Positions 9,422 through 18,073 of a stretch of DNA of 64,000 nucleotides are shown here, piece by piece. Within the stretch, counting starts at the first letter, position 1. The number at the start of each line of letters is the position of its first letter. The stretch spans positions 1 through 64,000 of the forward strand of contig NZ_QGTQ01000021.1 in assembly GCF_003182255.1 (NCBI RefSeq), in the 5' to 3' direction. The position numbers and the translations under genes are program-made. Under the pieces are notes generated by a model, which ran no database searches, had not been told where the DNA came from, and saw nothing but the letters and a program-made list of their open reading frames with translations. The stretch is from Paenibacillus cellulosilyticus (lineage in GTDB: Bacteria; Bacillota; Bacilli; Paenibacillales; Paenibacillaceae).

Positions 9422-10318
9422 TTGTCGCTGACACACTTAGATAAACTTGAGGCAGAGGCGATCCACATTTTCCGGGAGGTTGCCGCTGAATGTGAGCGCC
9501 CGGTCATGCTCTATTCGGTAGGTAAAGACTCATCGGTATTGCTGCATCTGGCATTGAAGGCTTTCTATCCTGAAAAGCTGCCATTCCCGCTGCTTCATGT
9601 CGATACGAGCTGGAAATTCCAAGAAATGATTCAATTCCGTGACCGCAGAGCTCAGGAGCTCGGCGTTGACCTGATTGTTCATCGCAATGAAGCCGCTATT
9701 GCGGAGGGCATCAATCCGTTCGATCACGGATCGGCATATACGGATATTATGAAGACGCAGACGCTCAAAGAAGCGCTGACGAAATATCAGTTCACCGCCG
9801 CTTTCGGAGGCGCACGCCGTGATGAAGAGAAGTCGCGCGCGAAGGAACGTATCTTCTCGTTCCGCAACGAGAAGCATGCATGGGATCCTAAGAACCAACG
9901 TCCTGAGATGTGGAAGCTGTACAACACCCGCATCAATAAGGGTGAAAGCATGCGCGTATTCCCAATCTCCAACTGGACGGAGAAGGACATCTGGCAGTAT
10001 ATCCAACGCGAGAACATCGAGATTGTTCCGCTGTATTTTGCAGCAGAGCGTCCGGTTGTTGAGCGTGACGGCAATCTTATAATGGTGGACGATAGTCGCA
10101 TGCGGCTGCTGCCGGGAGAAACGCCAGAGATGAAGAGCGTGCGTTTCCGTACATTAGGCTGCTACCCTCTTACGGGCGGGGTTGAGTCGGAAGCGGATAC
10201 GCTGGATGAGGTTATCGCAGAGACGCTGTCAGCAACGACTTCCGAACGAACAAGCCGCGTCATTGACAAGGAAGCTGCAGGCAGCATGGAGCGGCGCAAA
10301 CGGGAGGGGTATTTCTAA
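9422..10318 (+). CDS. cysD: Sulfate adenylyltransferase small subunit CysD
   Basis: Forms, with CysN, the two-subunit ATP sulfurylase that makes adenosine 5'-phosphosulfate from sulfate and ATP in the cytoplasm. At 298 residues it matches the family length (about 300). It carries the PP-loop [27 protein letters not shown] and [16 protein letters not shown], followed by [17 protein letters not shown]. The TTG at 9422 is preferred over the longer frame from 9350 because AGGAGTG lies six bases before it. The stop overlaps the cysN start by one base (TAATG), so the two are translationally coupled. No APS kinase or reductase gene follows. Confidence 0.95.
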   Translation: MSLTHLDKLEAEAIHIFREVAAECERPVMLYSVGKDSSVLLHLALKAFYPEKLPFPLLHVDTSWKFQEMIQFRDRRAQELGVDLIVHRNEAAIAEGINPFDHGSAYTDIMKTQTLKEALTKYQFTAAFGGARRDEEKSRAKERIFSFRNEKHAWDPKNQRPEMWKLYNTRINKGESMRVFPISNWTEKDIWQYIQRENIEIVPLYFAAERPVVERDGNLIMVDDSRMRLLPGETPEMKSVRFRTLGCYPLTGGVESEADTLDEVIAETLSATTSERTSRVIDKEAAGSMERRKREGYF

Positions 10319-11922
10319 TGAGTCAGACAGCGAGCAGTCTTCTTAAATTTATAACTTGCGGCAGCGTGGACGACGGCAAGTCGACACTAATCGGTCATAT
10401 TCTATACGATTCCAAAATGCTCTATGCCGACCAGGAGCAGGCTCTTATGCTGGACAGCCAGGTTGGCAGCCGCAACGGAGCGATCGACTATTCCCTGCTG
10501 CTTGACGGTCTGATGGCTGAGCGTGAACAAGGCATTACGATTGACGTTGCCTACCGTTACTTCAACACCGATCGTCGCAGCTTTATCGTTGCCGATACGC
10601 CGGGACATGAAGAATACACGCGTAACATGGCCGTCGGCGCAGCTTTCGCAGATCTCGCCATTATATTGATCGACGCCAAACAAGGCGTTCTGGTGCAAAC
10701 TCGCCGCCACGCACGTATTTGCGCGTTGATGGGGATTAAGCACTTTATATTCGCAGTGAACAAAATCGACCTTGTCGGTTACGATCAACAACGTTTCCTG
10801 AGCATCTCTGAGGATATTCAGCAGCTCCGCAATGAGCTTCGTCTCGAGAATGCGGTGATCATTCCTGTCTCGGCAACAGAGGGCGACAATGTAACGAAGC
10901 GTTCTCCCAATATGGAATGGTATGACGGCCCAGCATTGCTCGAGCATCTGGAAACGGTCGACATTTCGATGGATAACACCGAGAGCGGCTTCTACATGCC
11001 GGTTCAGCGCGTAAGCCGTCCGGATCACACCTTCCGCGGCTTCCAAGGACAGATTGAGGCAGGCCAAGTTGAAGTCGGCGAGACGCTGACGATTCTGCCT
11101 AGCGGCGAGACGGCAATCGTTAAGTCGATTCATGTCGGAGATAAGAACGCAGGCAGCGCTATCGCTGGGCAGCCTGTTACGATTCAGCTTGATCGCGAAG
11201 TCGACGTTTCACGCGGCTGCGTGCTGACTAAGGATGCAGGCTTGAAAACGGCAACCACCATTACGACGACGCTCTTGTGGATGGATGAACAACAGCTCGT
11301 TCCGAGCAAGGAATACTGGATTAAGCTGGGCACGAAGATGCTGCCGGCCGTGGTGACAGATATCCACCATAAGGTAGACGTCAATAACGGCAGCTTGCTT
11401 CCGACTGCTACCGCAGTCAAGAACGAGCTCGTCAGCTGCGATATCGTAGTGTCCGAACCGCTCGTTGTCGATGAATTCCTGTCGCACAAAACGATGGGCG
11501 CACTTATTCTGATCGACCGTGTCTCCCATGCAACGGCGGCATGCGGTGTCGTTGTATCCGTAGGCAGCGAGAATCAGGATGGCGTGCTCTTGCAGGACGG
11601 CGATAACAAGCTGCAAGTCAATCTGTTCGACAACTTCTGGTATGAGCCAGACGTAAACATGGTGCTGCGTCAGAAACATCCAGCTGCTACGTATAATAAG
11701 GGAGATGCGCTGCCTCTGAACAGCGAGCAATGCGCATATCCTGCCGATTTCGATCTGCAGTCGGACGTAGGCTTCGCTAACATCCGCGGCGGCGTATTTA
11801 CAGGCTTCGGCCCTCGGAATTCGCAATTGCCTTTGCTTGATGTAAGCGGAATTGAAGTAGGCAACGGCACAGCCGGAAACTTTGGCAAGTACCGTAATAT
11901 TCTCGTGCGCAATAAAGGATAA
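10318..11922 (+). CDS. cysN: Sulfate adenylyltransferase large subunit CysN (GTPase)
   Basis: GTP hydrolysis by this subunit drives ATP sulfurylase catalysis. The EF-Tu-like G domain shows GSVDDGKSTLIGHIL (P-loop), the switch Thr region EREQGITIDVAYRYF, DTPGHEEYTRNM and NKIDL. Beta-barrel domains follow (PVQRVSRPDHTFRGFQGQIE). The protein has 534 residues, compared with about 475 for the E. coli protein. The last ~100 residues (ending GNFGKYRNILVRNKG) are an extra tail. They contain no P-loop, so this is not a CysN-CysC fusion. It ends the operon, with a strong terminator about 60 bp downstream. Confidence 0.94.
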   Translation: MSQTASSLLKFITCGSVDDGKSTLIGHILYDSKMLYADQEQALMLDSQVGSRNGAIDYSLLLDGLMAEREQGITIDVAYRYFNTDRRSFIVADTPGHEEYTRNMAVGAAFADLAIILIDAKQGVLVQTRRHARICALMGIKHFIFAVNKIDLVGYDQQRFLSISEDIQQLRNELRLENAVIIPVSATEGDNVTKRSPNMEWYDGPALLEHLETVDISMDNTESGFYMPVQRVSRPDHTFRGFQGQIEAGQVEVGETLTILPSGETAIVKSIHVGDKNAGSAIAGQPVTIQLDREVDVSRGCVLTKDAGLKTATTITTTLLWMDEQQLVPSKEYWIKLGTKMLPAVVTDIHHKVDVNNGSLLPTATAVKNELVSCDIVVSEPLVVDEFLSHKTMGALILIDRVSHATAACGVVVSVGSENQDGVLLQDGDNKLQVNLFDNFWYEPDVNMVLRQKHPAATYNKGDALPLNSEQCAYPADFDLQSDVGFANIRGGVFTGFGPRNSQLPLLDVSGIEVGNGTAGNFGKYRNILVRNKG

Positions 11923-11981
11923 GACATAGAGACGGACAAACCGATCTATGAATGATTGCGTGTGGAGACAATGACATAAAG

Positions 11982-12040
11982 ATGCCCCCCTTGGAGATAC
12001 GCCTGTGTGAACAGGTGCCTATCTGAGGGAGGCATTTTTT
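11982..12040 (+). terminator. Terminator of the cysDN operon
   Basis: A long two-part stem: ATGCCCCCCTT pairs with AGGGAGGCAT, and an inner AGATA-CCTGT/ACAGG-TATCT helix is nested within it. Six or more T follow on the + strand. Confidence 0.88.
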
Positions 12041-12083
12041 ATATCGGAATACGCGCTGGCCCTGAAGCTCGAGCCGTCTATTT

Positions 12084-12884
12084 CTAAATCCACTCATGGA
12101 AATGACCGGTTACAAATTGAATCTCGCTCTCATAATGAGCCAAGTGTCCCTCATCAACCATTTTTTGAAAAGCAAGATTTCCTTCAGCAGCACCATTTCG
12201 CAGCGTATCGCACATTGTAGTCAGTCGTTGAATAATCCACTCACGCAATGAATCAGGGGCGGGAGTCCCGTACGATTCAAAAAACAAATGAATTCGTCGA
12301 CGTCGCTCTGCAGCATGTAAATCCGATTGGTACGCTACCGTTGTTCCCGAAGAAGGGTCAGGTGAGAAGCTTGCAAGTGGAACCGATGTATAAAGCGAAT
12401 ACGCAATGTCCCACATACGCGGACCAGGTCCAGCCATGTCAAAATCAATCAGCGCTACAGGAGTCTCCTGTTGAAAGACCACATTGTACAACGCAGCGTC
12501 ATTATGACATATCACTTCGTGCTCGCTATCATCAACATAACGAAGCTGCCATTCACCCTTCGTCAGGAGTGCGGATCCTTCAGTCGCATCATGAAACCGG
12601 CGTAAAAGACTTGCTACATCCACGAGCGTTGTATCCGACCACATATATGGTTTAAGCTCGGGATAATCGTTACCCGGGACTTCCCCTGATATGAACGTTA
12701 ATATTTCACGATCATGCTCATCGATTCCGAGAAATCTTGGCGCTCCCTCAAAGCCTTGCTTCTCTAGATGGATAAGTAGTTCATGCACACACGGGCTCCA
12801 ATAACCAGTGGGGCGAAGAACAGTATTTGCCCTGCGGACAATGTGATTAACATTTCCGCCGGTTAACACTTCTTCCTGCGTCAC
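12084..12884 (-). CDS. Aminoglycoside phosphotransferase (APH)-family kinase
   Basis: A 266-residue protein with an APH/choline-kinase fold. It contains the Brenner catalytic motif ICHNDAALYNVVF (catalytic Asp, metal-binding Asn) and a downstream LIDFDMAGPGPRMWDIAY that supplies the metal-binding Asp. The N-terminal part has an HELLIHLEKQGFEGAPRFLG segment typical of antibiotic-kinase-like proteins. It starts at GTG 12884 behind GAAGGGTGAGG. Many family members are not resistance enzymes but phosphorylate small molecules, so an aminoglycoside substrate should not be assumed. It converges on cysN. Confidence 0.85.
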   Translation of the reverse strand: MTQEEVLTGGNVNHIVRRANTVLRPTGYWSPCVHELLIHLEKQGFEGAPRFLGIDEHDREILTFISGEVPGNDYPELKPYMWSDTTLVDVASLLRRFHDATEGSALLTKGEWQLRYVDDSEHEVICHNDAALYNVVFQQETPVALIDFDMAGPGPRMWDIAYSLYTSVPLASFSPDPSSGTTVAYQSDLHAAERRRRIHLFFESYGTPAPDSLREWIIQRLTTMCDTLRNGAAEGNLAFQKMVDEGHLAHYESEIQFVTGHFHEWI

Positions 12885-12988
12885 TATGCCTCACCCTTCT
12901 CGTTTCGGTCGTATTTGTACTGTGATCCTGTTTCACCACAATTATCAAATAGACTGCCCGTTTGTTCAATGGCCCAGTATCATTACCC

Positions 12989-13720
12989 TCATTGAATAGT
13001 CGAACCAAAGATCGCCACATTCTGATTGCTCAAAGCGAACTGATTCCCATTCCATGCCAAGGTGTTCAACACATAACCCAACGCATCTGCGTTATATCTC
13101 CCGGCTATCTTCTGATACGCGAGCAGCTCATAAACCTTATTCCCGTCGAAATCTACAGGATACAACCCGCTTAGCGGATTTACAAACCCGGATATAGGCT
13201 GCTTCAGCTTCCCGTTGGTCTGATAGATCTCACCAAGATACTCCTTGTCTCTACTGGAAATATCAATGATGTATTTCATCTTGTTCAACTTGCTGACAAC
13301 CTCAACTTTATAATTGTCCTTGTAAGTCACCGTATATTGATAGAGGTCATTATAAGCCTTGTAGTTAAAAATGATGGTCGCAACGTTATTTAAGTACGAG
13401 TATACGAAGTGATACATGATCCCTCCGCTCCCGCCGGAATTGATGCTGACCAGAATCTGATTAACCTTGTTCCCGGTAAAGTCGCCTAGGAAAAGGGACG
13501 GACTATATCCCGCATTATCCTGTAATCGCGTATGGGTTACTCTGCCGCTGCTTCCGTCTTGCACGACCAATGTGATTTGTTGAACAAACGGACTGTCTGC
13601 GGTCCGAACCCCTGTAAGATATACGTTGTCGGATACCCCATCTCCCGTCACATCACCCTGCGCAGACGCTACGATACTCGGTTGGCTCTTTACTAGCCCA
13701 CGATAATAATGATAACTCAT
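12989..13720 (-). CDS. VCBS/FG-GAP-like repeat protein
   Basis: A 243-residue beta-rich protein with two calcium-loop-like motifs of FG-GAP/VCBS type (GDVTGDGVSDNVYLTG near residue 22 and LGDFTGNKVNQILVSINSGG near residue 77). A third, related motif is YPVDFDGNKVYELLAYQ near the C-terminus. No signal peptide is visible, although such proteins often act at the cell surface. The start is supported by AAGGGAG. Homologous spore-former proteins are uncharacterised. Confidence 0.7.
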   Translation of the reverse strand: MSYHYYRGLVKSQPSIVASAQGDVTGDGVSDNVYLTGVRTADSPFVQQITLVVQDGSSGRVTHTRLQDNAGYSPSLFLGDFTGNKVNQILVSINSGGSGGIMYHFVYSYLNNVATIIFNYKAYNDLYQYTVTYKDNYKVEVVSKLNKMKYIIDISSRDKEYLGEIYQTNGKLKQPISGFVNPLSGLYPVDFDGNKVYELLAYQKIAGRYNADALGYVLNTLAWNGNQFALSNQNVAIFGSTIQ

Positions 13721-13844
13721 CCCGTTATCTCCCTTGTATAAAGACCCTGGATTTTAACACTCGTTCTTAGGATATGGGCATTCGGTGCATAGAGTTACTG
13801 TGAATGAGAATGACAAGTCCAGTCCGTTTTGAGTCCATAATAAA

Positions 13845-13886
13845 AAATACATCGCGAGGGCGCGTGGGCCGCATGGCGATGTATTT
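13845..13886. repeat. Palindromic intergenic repeat, copy 3
   Basis: Arms AAATACATCGC and GCGATGTATTT around a GC-rich loop. The right half matches copy 2 exactly over about 27 bp. It lies between two leftward genes. Confidence 0.8.
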
Positions 13887-13974
13887 AGTGATTAAATACT
13901 TTTATTTCATTGAAGTGTCGCAATAACTAATCACTCTCACCCCAACCATAGTATGACCCCTGATCTTAACAGTT

Positions 13975-14280
13975 TTACTCGGACTTAAGAGCCATCTTTT
14001 CACGTAGTGCTGTCCTACGTCCATTGCGATACATGGATTCAAACACTATAACCGCAGCAATCACTACAAGCAGTTTCCCAATATAGGTGAGTGCAACTAA
14101 AATGCTCTCGTTGGCTAGTTGCGATGCTTGTACAGCTGATTGTGCAAGTCGTACATTAATATCATACTGTGTGATAAGATCCGAAAATTTCTGAAAATAG
14201 TAAAGAAAGAAGCCGATAACAATAACCCTAATAATCCACATGATCATAACAGAAAAAGCATTTCCGATTTCTCTTAGCAT
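13975..14280 (-). CDS. Small two-helix membrane protein
   Basis: A 101-residue protein with two hydrophobic segments (about residues 10-30, MIMWIIRVIVIGFFLYYF, and 62-82, LTYIGKLLVVIAAVIVFESM) separated by a polar helical loop. It ends in a basic tail. GAGGG precedes the ATG. No family is recognised and the role is unknown. It is the last gene before the duplicated flank of the accessory segment. Confidence 0.55.
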   Translation of the reverse strand: MLREIGNAFSVMIMWIIRVIVIGFFLYYFQKFSDLITQYDINVRLAQSAVQASQLANESILVALTYIGKLLVVIAAVIVFESMYRNGRRTALREKMALKSE

Positions 14281-14549
14281 ATACCCTCACGTCCATCTCA
14301 AAGAAGTTATTCCAATTGTAAGATTATTAATTCGAGGTTTCTATGTAATATATGGATAACTAAAACTTTATTTCGGTGCCCTGATACAAGCAATTGACTG
14401 CGAGATTCGTTCGAAAATACATCGTGGTATCCCCTGAATACCCATCCGACGTACTGCTGCCTTCGAATCAATCCGCCAGCGATTTATTCACCTAATCTCA
14501 TATAGGTCTATCAACGTTTCGACCCACATGATCATGGACAGATGGGCTG

Positions 14550-14765
14550 TGGTTGTGAGGATATAAGAAGTATGAACCTACACCCTTTATGATCAGAATG
14601 TAATCACATTCGAACCCGTGTTGACTTCAACAAATAAGCCGCCATGGCCCTCGGGCTACATGGCGACTTATTTGTTGTGTACATACTGTTATACTTTGCT
14701 CGGTTTCTCTATGTCCCCCACAGCAATCGGATTCTCACTATACGAAATCCAATCACTCCAATTGA
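14550..14765. repeat. Diverged direct duplication, left copy (A)
   Basis: This block aligns, imperfectly but collinearly, with 19863-20101. Both hold, in order, a TATAAGAAGTAT box, a GATGATCA-like stretch, GTGTTGACTTC, a palindromic repeat, and the 3' end of a sulfurtransferase gene (AATCCAATCACTCCAA shared exactly). The two copies bracket the AT-rich accessory segment. Confidence 0.75.
14629..14676. repeat. Palindromic intergenic repeat, copy 4
   Basis: Arms AACAAATAAG(CC)GCCATG and CATGGCGACTTATTTGTT. This is a diverged member of the same family, inside the left duplication copy. Confidence 0.7.
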
Positions 14766-14766
14766 A
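14712..14766 (-). pseudogene. Remnant of a sulfurtransferase 3' end
   Basis: The reverse strand encodes NWSDWISYSENPIAVGD, closely matching the C-terminus of the intact sulfurtransferase at 20041-20889 (SWSDWISYEGNPVATRD). Homology stops abruptly at about 14766, where the accessory segment begins. Only about 18 codons remain. Confidence 0.75.
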
Positions 14767-14782
14767 GATGTGCTTCTAGGGA

Positions 14783-15001
14783 GCCATCAGAGCATACATC
14801 GGGGGAATCAGAAGAACCGTCCGTGGCTGGCACTCCCACTTTGTATCGTCAGGATCATTGTATCAAACGGAAGCAAGCGGTGAGTCAGGATCCTGGTTCA
14901 GGGAAAGCCATGGTTGGAATGAAGAAGCGTTTGAGCCATTGGTTCGCAGATCGGAGAAGGCGGCGCAGCATATAACTCTCCGCATGAAGATGCCACCCTA
15001 A
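14783..15001 (+). pseudogene. Possible decayed coding fragment
   Basis: A 72-codon open stretch without an early start codon reads like protein (GWHSHFVSSGSLYQTEASG, then WNEEAFEPLVRRSEKAAQHI) and ends TAA at about 15001. It has no ribosome binding site and no recognised family. It may be a truncated gene left at the junction of the accessory segment, or chance. Confidence 0.25.
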
Positions 15002-15023
15002 AATATAACAAAAATAAAAAGAA

Positions 15024-15058
15024 ATGAGCAGACCATCATAAAAAAGCATCTGCTTTCT
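15024..15058 (+). terminator. Possible terminator
   Basis: AGCAGA and TCTGCT form a short stem with a long A-rich loop, followed by TTCTTA. The only candidate it could serve is the decayed frame just upstream. Confidence 0.35.
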
Positions 15059-15229
15059 TAGTTAGTGGAAGTGTTACCTTTCGGACGAGGACTTCATCGA
15101 TTGTTGCCATTGGTTGCATTGACTATCGAGACTGTAAACCAACCTACCCCAGTCGAGGCTACAACAACACAACTAACATAAATACAAAAGGCGAACCACA
15201 TCTGTGCACCTTTTATTTGATACTAATCA

Positions 15230-15766
15230 TCAAATATCCACAAGAAAACCATTATAAACATACTCAATTGTATTTTGTGTATAATATCCCTCTAGCATTT
15301 GAGTTTCTACAAAGTTATAGGCTCTTATATGACTCTCAAACATATCTTTTCTGTTTTGAGAAATTGTAATAATCGGCTTTCTTGTACCTAAAAATTCAAA
15401 ACATTTCTCAAACAATTCAGTCCCTATCCCCAAATTCCGGAAATCTTCATGCACTCGGAATGTACAGATCTTTTTTTCTTGTGCTCTCCTCTTGAGAATT
15501 GCAATTCCTGTTAAAACAACCTTATGAGCACTTTGTGAAAATACAATTATTATCTCGCGCTCACCTTTTTTTCGCTCCACTTCAGGTATTACTACGCTAT
15601 AAAACCAGTTCTCAAACTGTGGGTAACTTTCAGAGAGATCTTTCAAATAGTTGTACAACTTATCCTTTGCCTTCTCACCAACCTCATTTAGCATATAGCG
15701 TCGCAGCACTTCTGGTTCAATCTCTGATAGATTTATGAATATGTTCTTTAACTCTCTCGTATACAA
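15230..15766 (-). CDS. GNAT-family N-acetyltransferase
   Basis: A 178-residue protein. The C-terminal two thirds has the GNAT fold, with motif A (FRVHEDFRNLGIGTELFEKC) binding acetyl-CoA, and an AYNFVETQMLEGYY end typical of RimI-like enzymes. The first ~65 residues are a helical extension. It starts at TTG 15766 with GGGGAG ahead of it. It follows the membrane-anchored protein gene by 26 bp on the same strand, so the two form a likely operon. Base composition is AT-rich compared with the flanking core genes, consistent with transfer. The acceptor is unknown. Confidence 0.75.
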   Translation of the reverse strand: MYTRELKNIFINLSEIEPEVLRRYMLNEVGEKAKDKLYNYLKDLSESYPQFENWFYSVVIPEVERKKGEREIIIVFSQSAHKVVLTGIAILKRRAQEKKICTFRVHEDFRNLGIGTELFEKCFEFLGTRKPIITISQNRKDMFESHIRAYNFVETQMLEGYYTQNTIEYVYNGFLVDI

Positions 15767-15792
15767 TGTTTATCTCCCCTAATTGTTACAGG

Positions 15793-16776
15793 TTATAAAC
15801 CGATTAGTTTTGAAATCCAATTCCCTAAAACTCCTGCAGCAGCACCTAACAATAGTACCCCTAATATATAAATAGTCAGTATTAAATTGGTGGATTTTTG
15901 GTACTGGAATCTCGATAAGTCGGAAAAACTTTCAATGTATCTTGACACTTCGAATCTTTTACTATCACTATTATATATTTTTTCAGCCTTACTTTTTATG
16001 TGATATGCAATAATGTTATGATCAGCATTATCTATATAGCTTTTCCATAAATCGTTTTCTAACATTCTACTATTTATCTCTTTGCCATAGTGAATAATCA
16101 TATCATTCGCATCTCGTAATATTAAATAATGAATAGCTAGTAATCCAAACTTGTTTCCTTTATGGAATTGTTCTCTCAACTCTTCACTACAACTTCGAAC
16201 ATCATTTAATCTAAAATCAATCACTTCTGTACTTGTAAATTGGTTACTAAATATACTAACTCCTTTTATCGCATCATTTATAAGTGCAATTTGTTCTTTT
16301 TCAACCTGTATCCTTATTCTGAAATAATACCTGTTGATTTTATTCGGAACAATCGATTTTGTTTTAATCTCTATTATTGTGCCAGTAGATGTACTGTTCC
16401 TCTTGCACGCCCTTAGCTTTATTTGACTTTCAAGCTCCAGTGCATATATTGCAAAGGCAGGTTTCTCATCCGTTCCATTTACAATTAGTTTCTTCGGTTC
16501 TCCATCTGTCGTGGTGTAATTCTCATTAAAAATAGCATTCACTAACTGATTATTGGATATTAATCCCCCAAGGTCTCTTATATGTTCCTTTTTTAGCGTA
16601 AATGGTGCATATAGATAAATACAGTCAATTTCACTGATGTCTTCAACTAATAGTCCAATATCAAAGCAGTACTGCTTTTTTCCATGTACAACTTTATCCC
16701 ATAGATTTATATGAACCGTCGCTTCTTTCCTTGGCTCTGCTGAATTTGCAGAGTACCATAATGCAAAGCTTCTCAT
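15793..16776 (-). CDS. Unknown protein with C-terminal membrane anchor
   Basis: A 327-residue protein. The soluble part is beta-rich (VHINLWDKVVHGKKQYCFDI, then YFRIRIQVEKEQIALINDA). A single hydrophobic segment at the extreme C-terminus (LILTIYILGVLLLGAAAGVLG) would tail-anchor it in the membrane with the bulk in the cytoplasm. The ATG at 16776 is preferred because AAAGGGATG precedes it; 26 extra codons are open upstream. I do not recognise the family. It is coupled to the downstream acetyltransferase gene. A defence, toxin-antitoxin or surveillance role is possible but only inferred from its accessory setting. Confidence 0.55.
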   Translation of the reverse strand: MRSFALWYSANSAEPRKEATVHINLWDKVVHGKKQYCFDIGLLVEDISEIDCIYLYAPFTLKKEHIRDLGGLISNNQLVNAIFNENYTTTDGEPKKLIVNGTDEKPAFAIYALELESQIKLRACKRNSTSTGTIIEIKTKSIVPNKINRYYFRIRIQVEKEQIALINDAIKGVSIFSNQFTSTEVIDFRLNDVRSCSEELREQFHKGNKFGLLAIHYLILRDANDMIIHYGKEINSRMLENDLWKSYIDNADHNIIAYHIKSKAEKIYNSDSKRFEVSRYIESFSDLSRFQYQKSTNLILTIYILGVLLLGAAAGVLGNWISKLIGL

Positions 16777-16986
16777 CTTAGCATCCCTTTCGTTTGATAT
16801 AGGGAGTAACCTCTTTACTATAGTTATATACAATATATTACATACATAATTCAAAGTAAATTCAACTGTTCAAATAGTGAATGTTAGTTTAAAGAGAACT
16901 ATCTCTCGCTATCGCAAAAGGACTTTAAGGAATTATTCACCCTACTTGTGGTACGGATCGACTCAACGGGTCTATCGGCGAAAAAT

Positions 16987-17025
16987 ACTAAAGGAGCAGT
17001 GCCCACGGCATGCTCCTTTAGTTTT
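16987..17025. terminator. Strong hairpin, probable bidirectional terminator
   Basis: A perfect 12-bp stem (ACTAAAGGAGCA/TGCTCCTTTAGT) is followed by TTTT on the + strand; the reverse strand also ends in T-rich sequence. It lies in the 400-bp gap between the gene at 17179 and the one at 15793. The rest of that gap shows no convincing gene. Confidence 0.6.
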
Positions 17026-17178
17026 GAGTGCAGTATATTATATGGATTTTCCGGTAACAATACTACGCCTAGCTTCCCTAGTACATGCGAATCGGAAAAA
17101 TTAAAATTGCTAACTCTTATTTATCTTCATTATTTTGAAGCTTTTTTATTGCCTTGTTAGTGTTTCTCAGTTCTTTTT

Positions 17179-17433
17179 TTAGCTAATCACTTTGTTATAA
17201 GTTTTAACCTCAAAAGAACTTCGGTAACCTACCCTCCTAATTAGCCCCTCATCAATTTTAATCAGGAGTGCTAACAAATCACTTTTTATACTTTCTTTTA
17301 TACCTTCGTGGACTATTAATTTAAAAATTTCTTGTTTTGTATTATTAAGACTCTTAATAACTTCTATAACATCAGCTTCTGTTAATGTAATACATTCATC
17401 TTCTTTTTCTTGCATTTCCAAGAACCCCCACAT
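17179..17433 (-). CDS. Small hypothetical protein
   Basis: An 84-residue (or 78-residue, from the internal Met7) acidic helical protein beginning MWGFLEMQEKEDECITLTEA. The ribosome binding site for the first ATG is poor. The internal ATG has GGGGG nine bases upstream and may be the true start. There is no recognised domain. It lies downstream of the ASCH cassette on the same strand, but about 240 bp away. Confidence 0.4.
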   Translation of the reverse strand: MWGFLEMQEKEDECITLTEADVIEVIKSLNNTKQEIFKLIVHEGIKESIKSDLLALLIKIDEGLIRRVGYRSSFEVKTYNKVIS

Positions 17434-17671
17434 AATTAATTGTTTACCTAACCCGTCTTCACTATTGTCCTCTTCATCAATAAACTTTACTGATTGTCCC
17501 AGAAGTCATACAGGTGAAAGAATAAAACCATTCATTAAAACAACAAGGGGAACGTCATAATAAACGCTCCCCATTATATGTTATACAATTATCATCCTGG
17601 AAAAATTTATAAATATTCACAAATCCATTAAACCTCATAATAACGAGCCAGCGTATAAATCTCCACAATCG

Positions 17672-18073
17672 TCATTCTTTGTTCCTCTTTTTTTGATAGT
17701 TATCGTCAATATAAAAAAATGACTGTGGTGCAGTAAAGGAGTCACTTAAAGTTTTGGGATCAATTGGTTCTTTATAACGTGTTAAATAGCCGATTTTTAT
17801 TGCATACGCTTCATCTTTACTTTTAAAGTACTCATTATAAAAGCCATATGATATCCCTGAAAAATCATTTGTAGCTTCCCAAATCTTTTCTGGTTCACCA
17901 CATAAGATATCCTCAATTTGAAATTCCCCAACAATCATACCTTCTGGCATTGTTGAGTAAATAATCACCTTATCAACTTTTTGCTTGAAGATTGATTTTC
18001 TATACTCATACCGCTTCTCTTTGGTGAATATCTTTTCCACAAATTCGGGTTTAATCGATAATAATACGTTCAC
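17672..18073 (-). CDS. ASCH-domain protein
   Basis: A 133-residue protein that is essentially one ASCH domain (PUA-like beta barrel). It opens MNVLLSIKPEFVEKIFTKEK(RYEYRK), the typical signature, followed by VIIYSTMPEGMIVGEFQIED. ASCH proteins bind RNA or modified nucleosides; E. coli YqfB, for example, is an ASCH-fold N4-acetylcytidine amidohydrolase. It starts at GTG 18073 inside the end of the upstream gene (23-bp overlap), behind AAGGTGG, so it is translationally coupled to the GNAT-ASCH fusion. The third gene of the cassette. Confidence 0.8.
   Translation of the reverse strand: MNVLLSIKPEFVEKIFTKEKRYEYRKSIFKQKVDKVIIYSTMPEGMIVGEFQIEDILCGEPEKIWEATNDFSGISYGFYNEYFKSKDEAYAIKIGYLTRYKEPIDPKTLSDSFTAPQSFFYIDDNYQKKRNKE

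Noticed and set aside
10318-11922. CysN-CysC fusion
   Set aside because: The extra C-terminal residues lack the P-loop and other motifs of APS kinase.
12084-12884. Aminoglycoside resistance gene
   Set aside because: The APH fold is clear, but the sequence alone does not show antibiotic specificity; many relatives are general small-molecule kinases.
16948-17160. Small + strand ORF overlapping the hairpin at 16987
   Set aside because: It runs straight through a strong terminator stem, has no ribosome binding site and no recognisable family.
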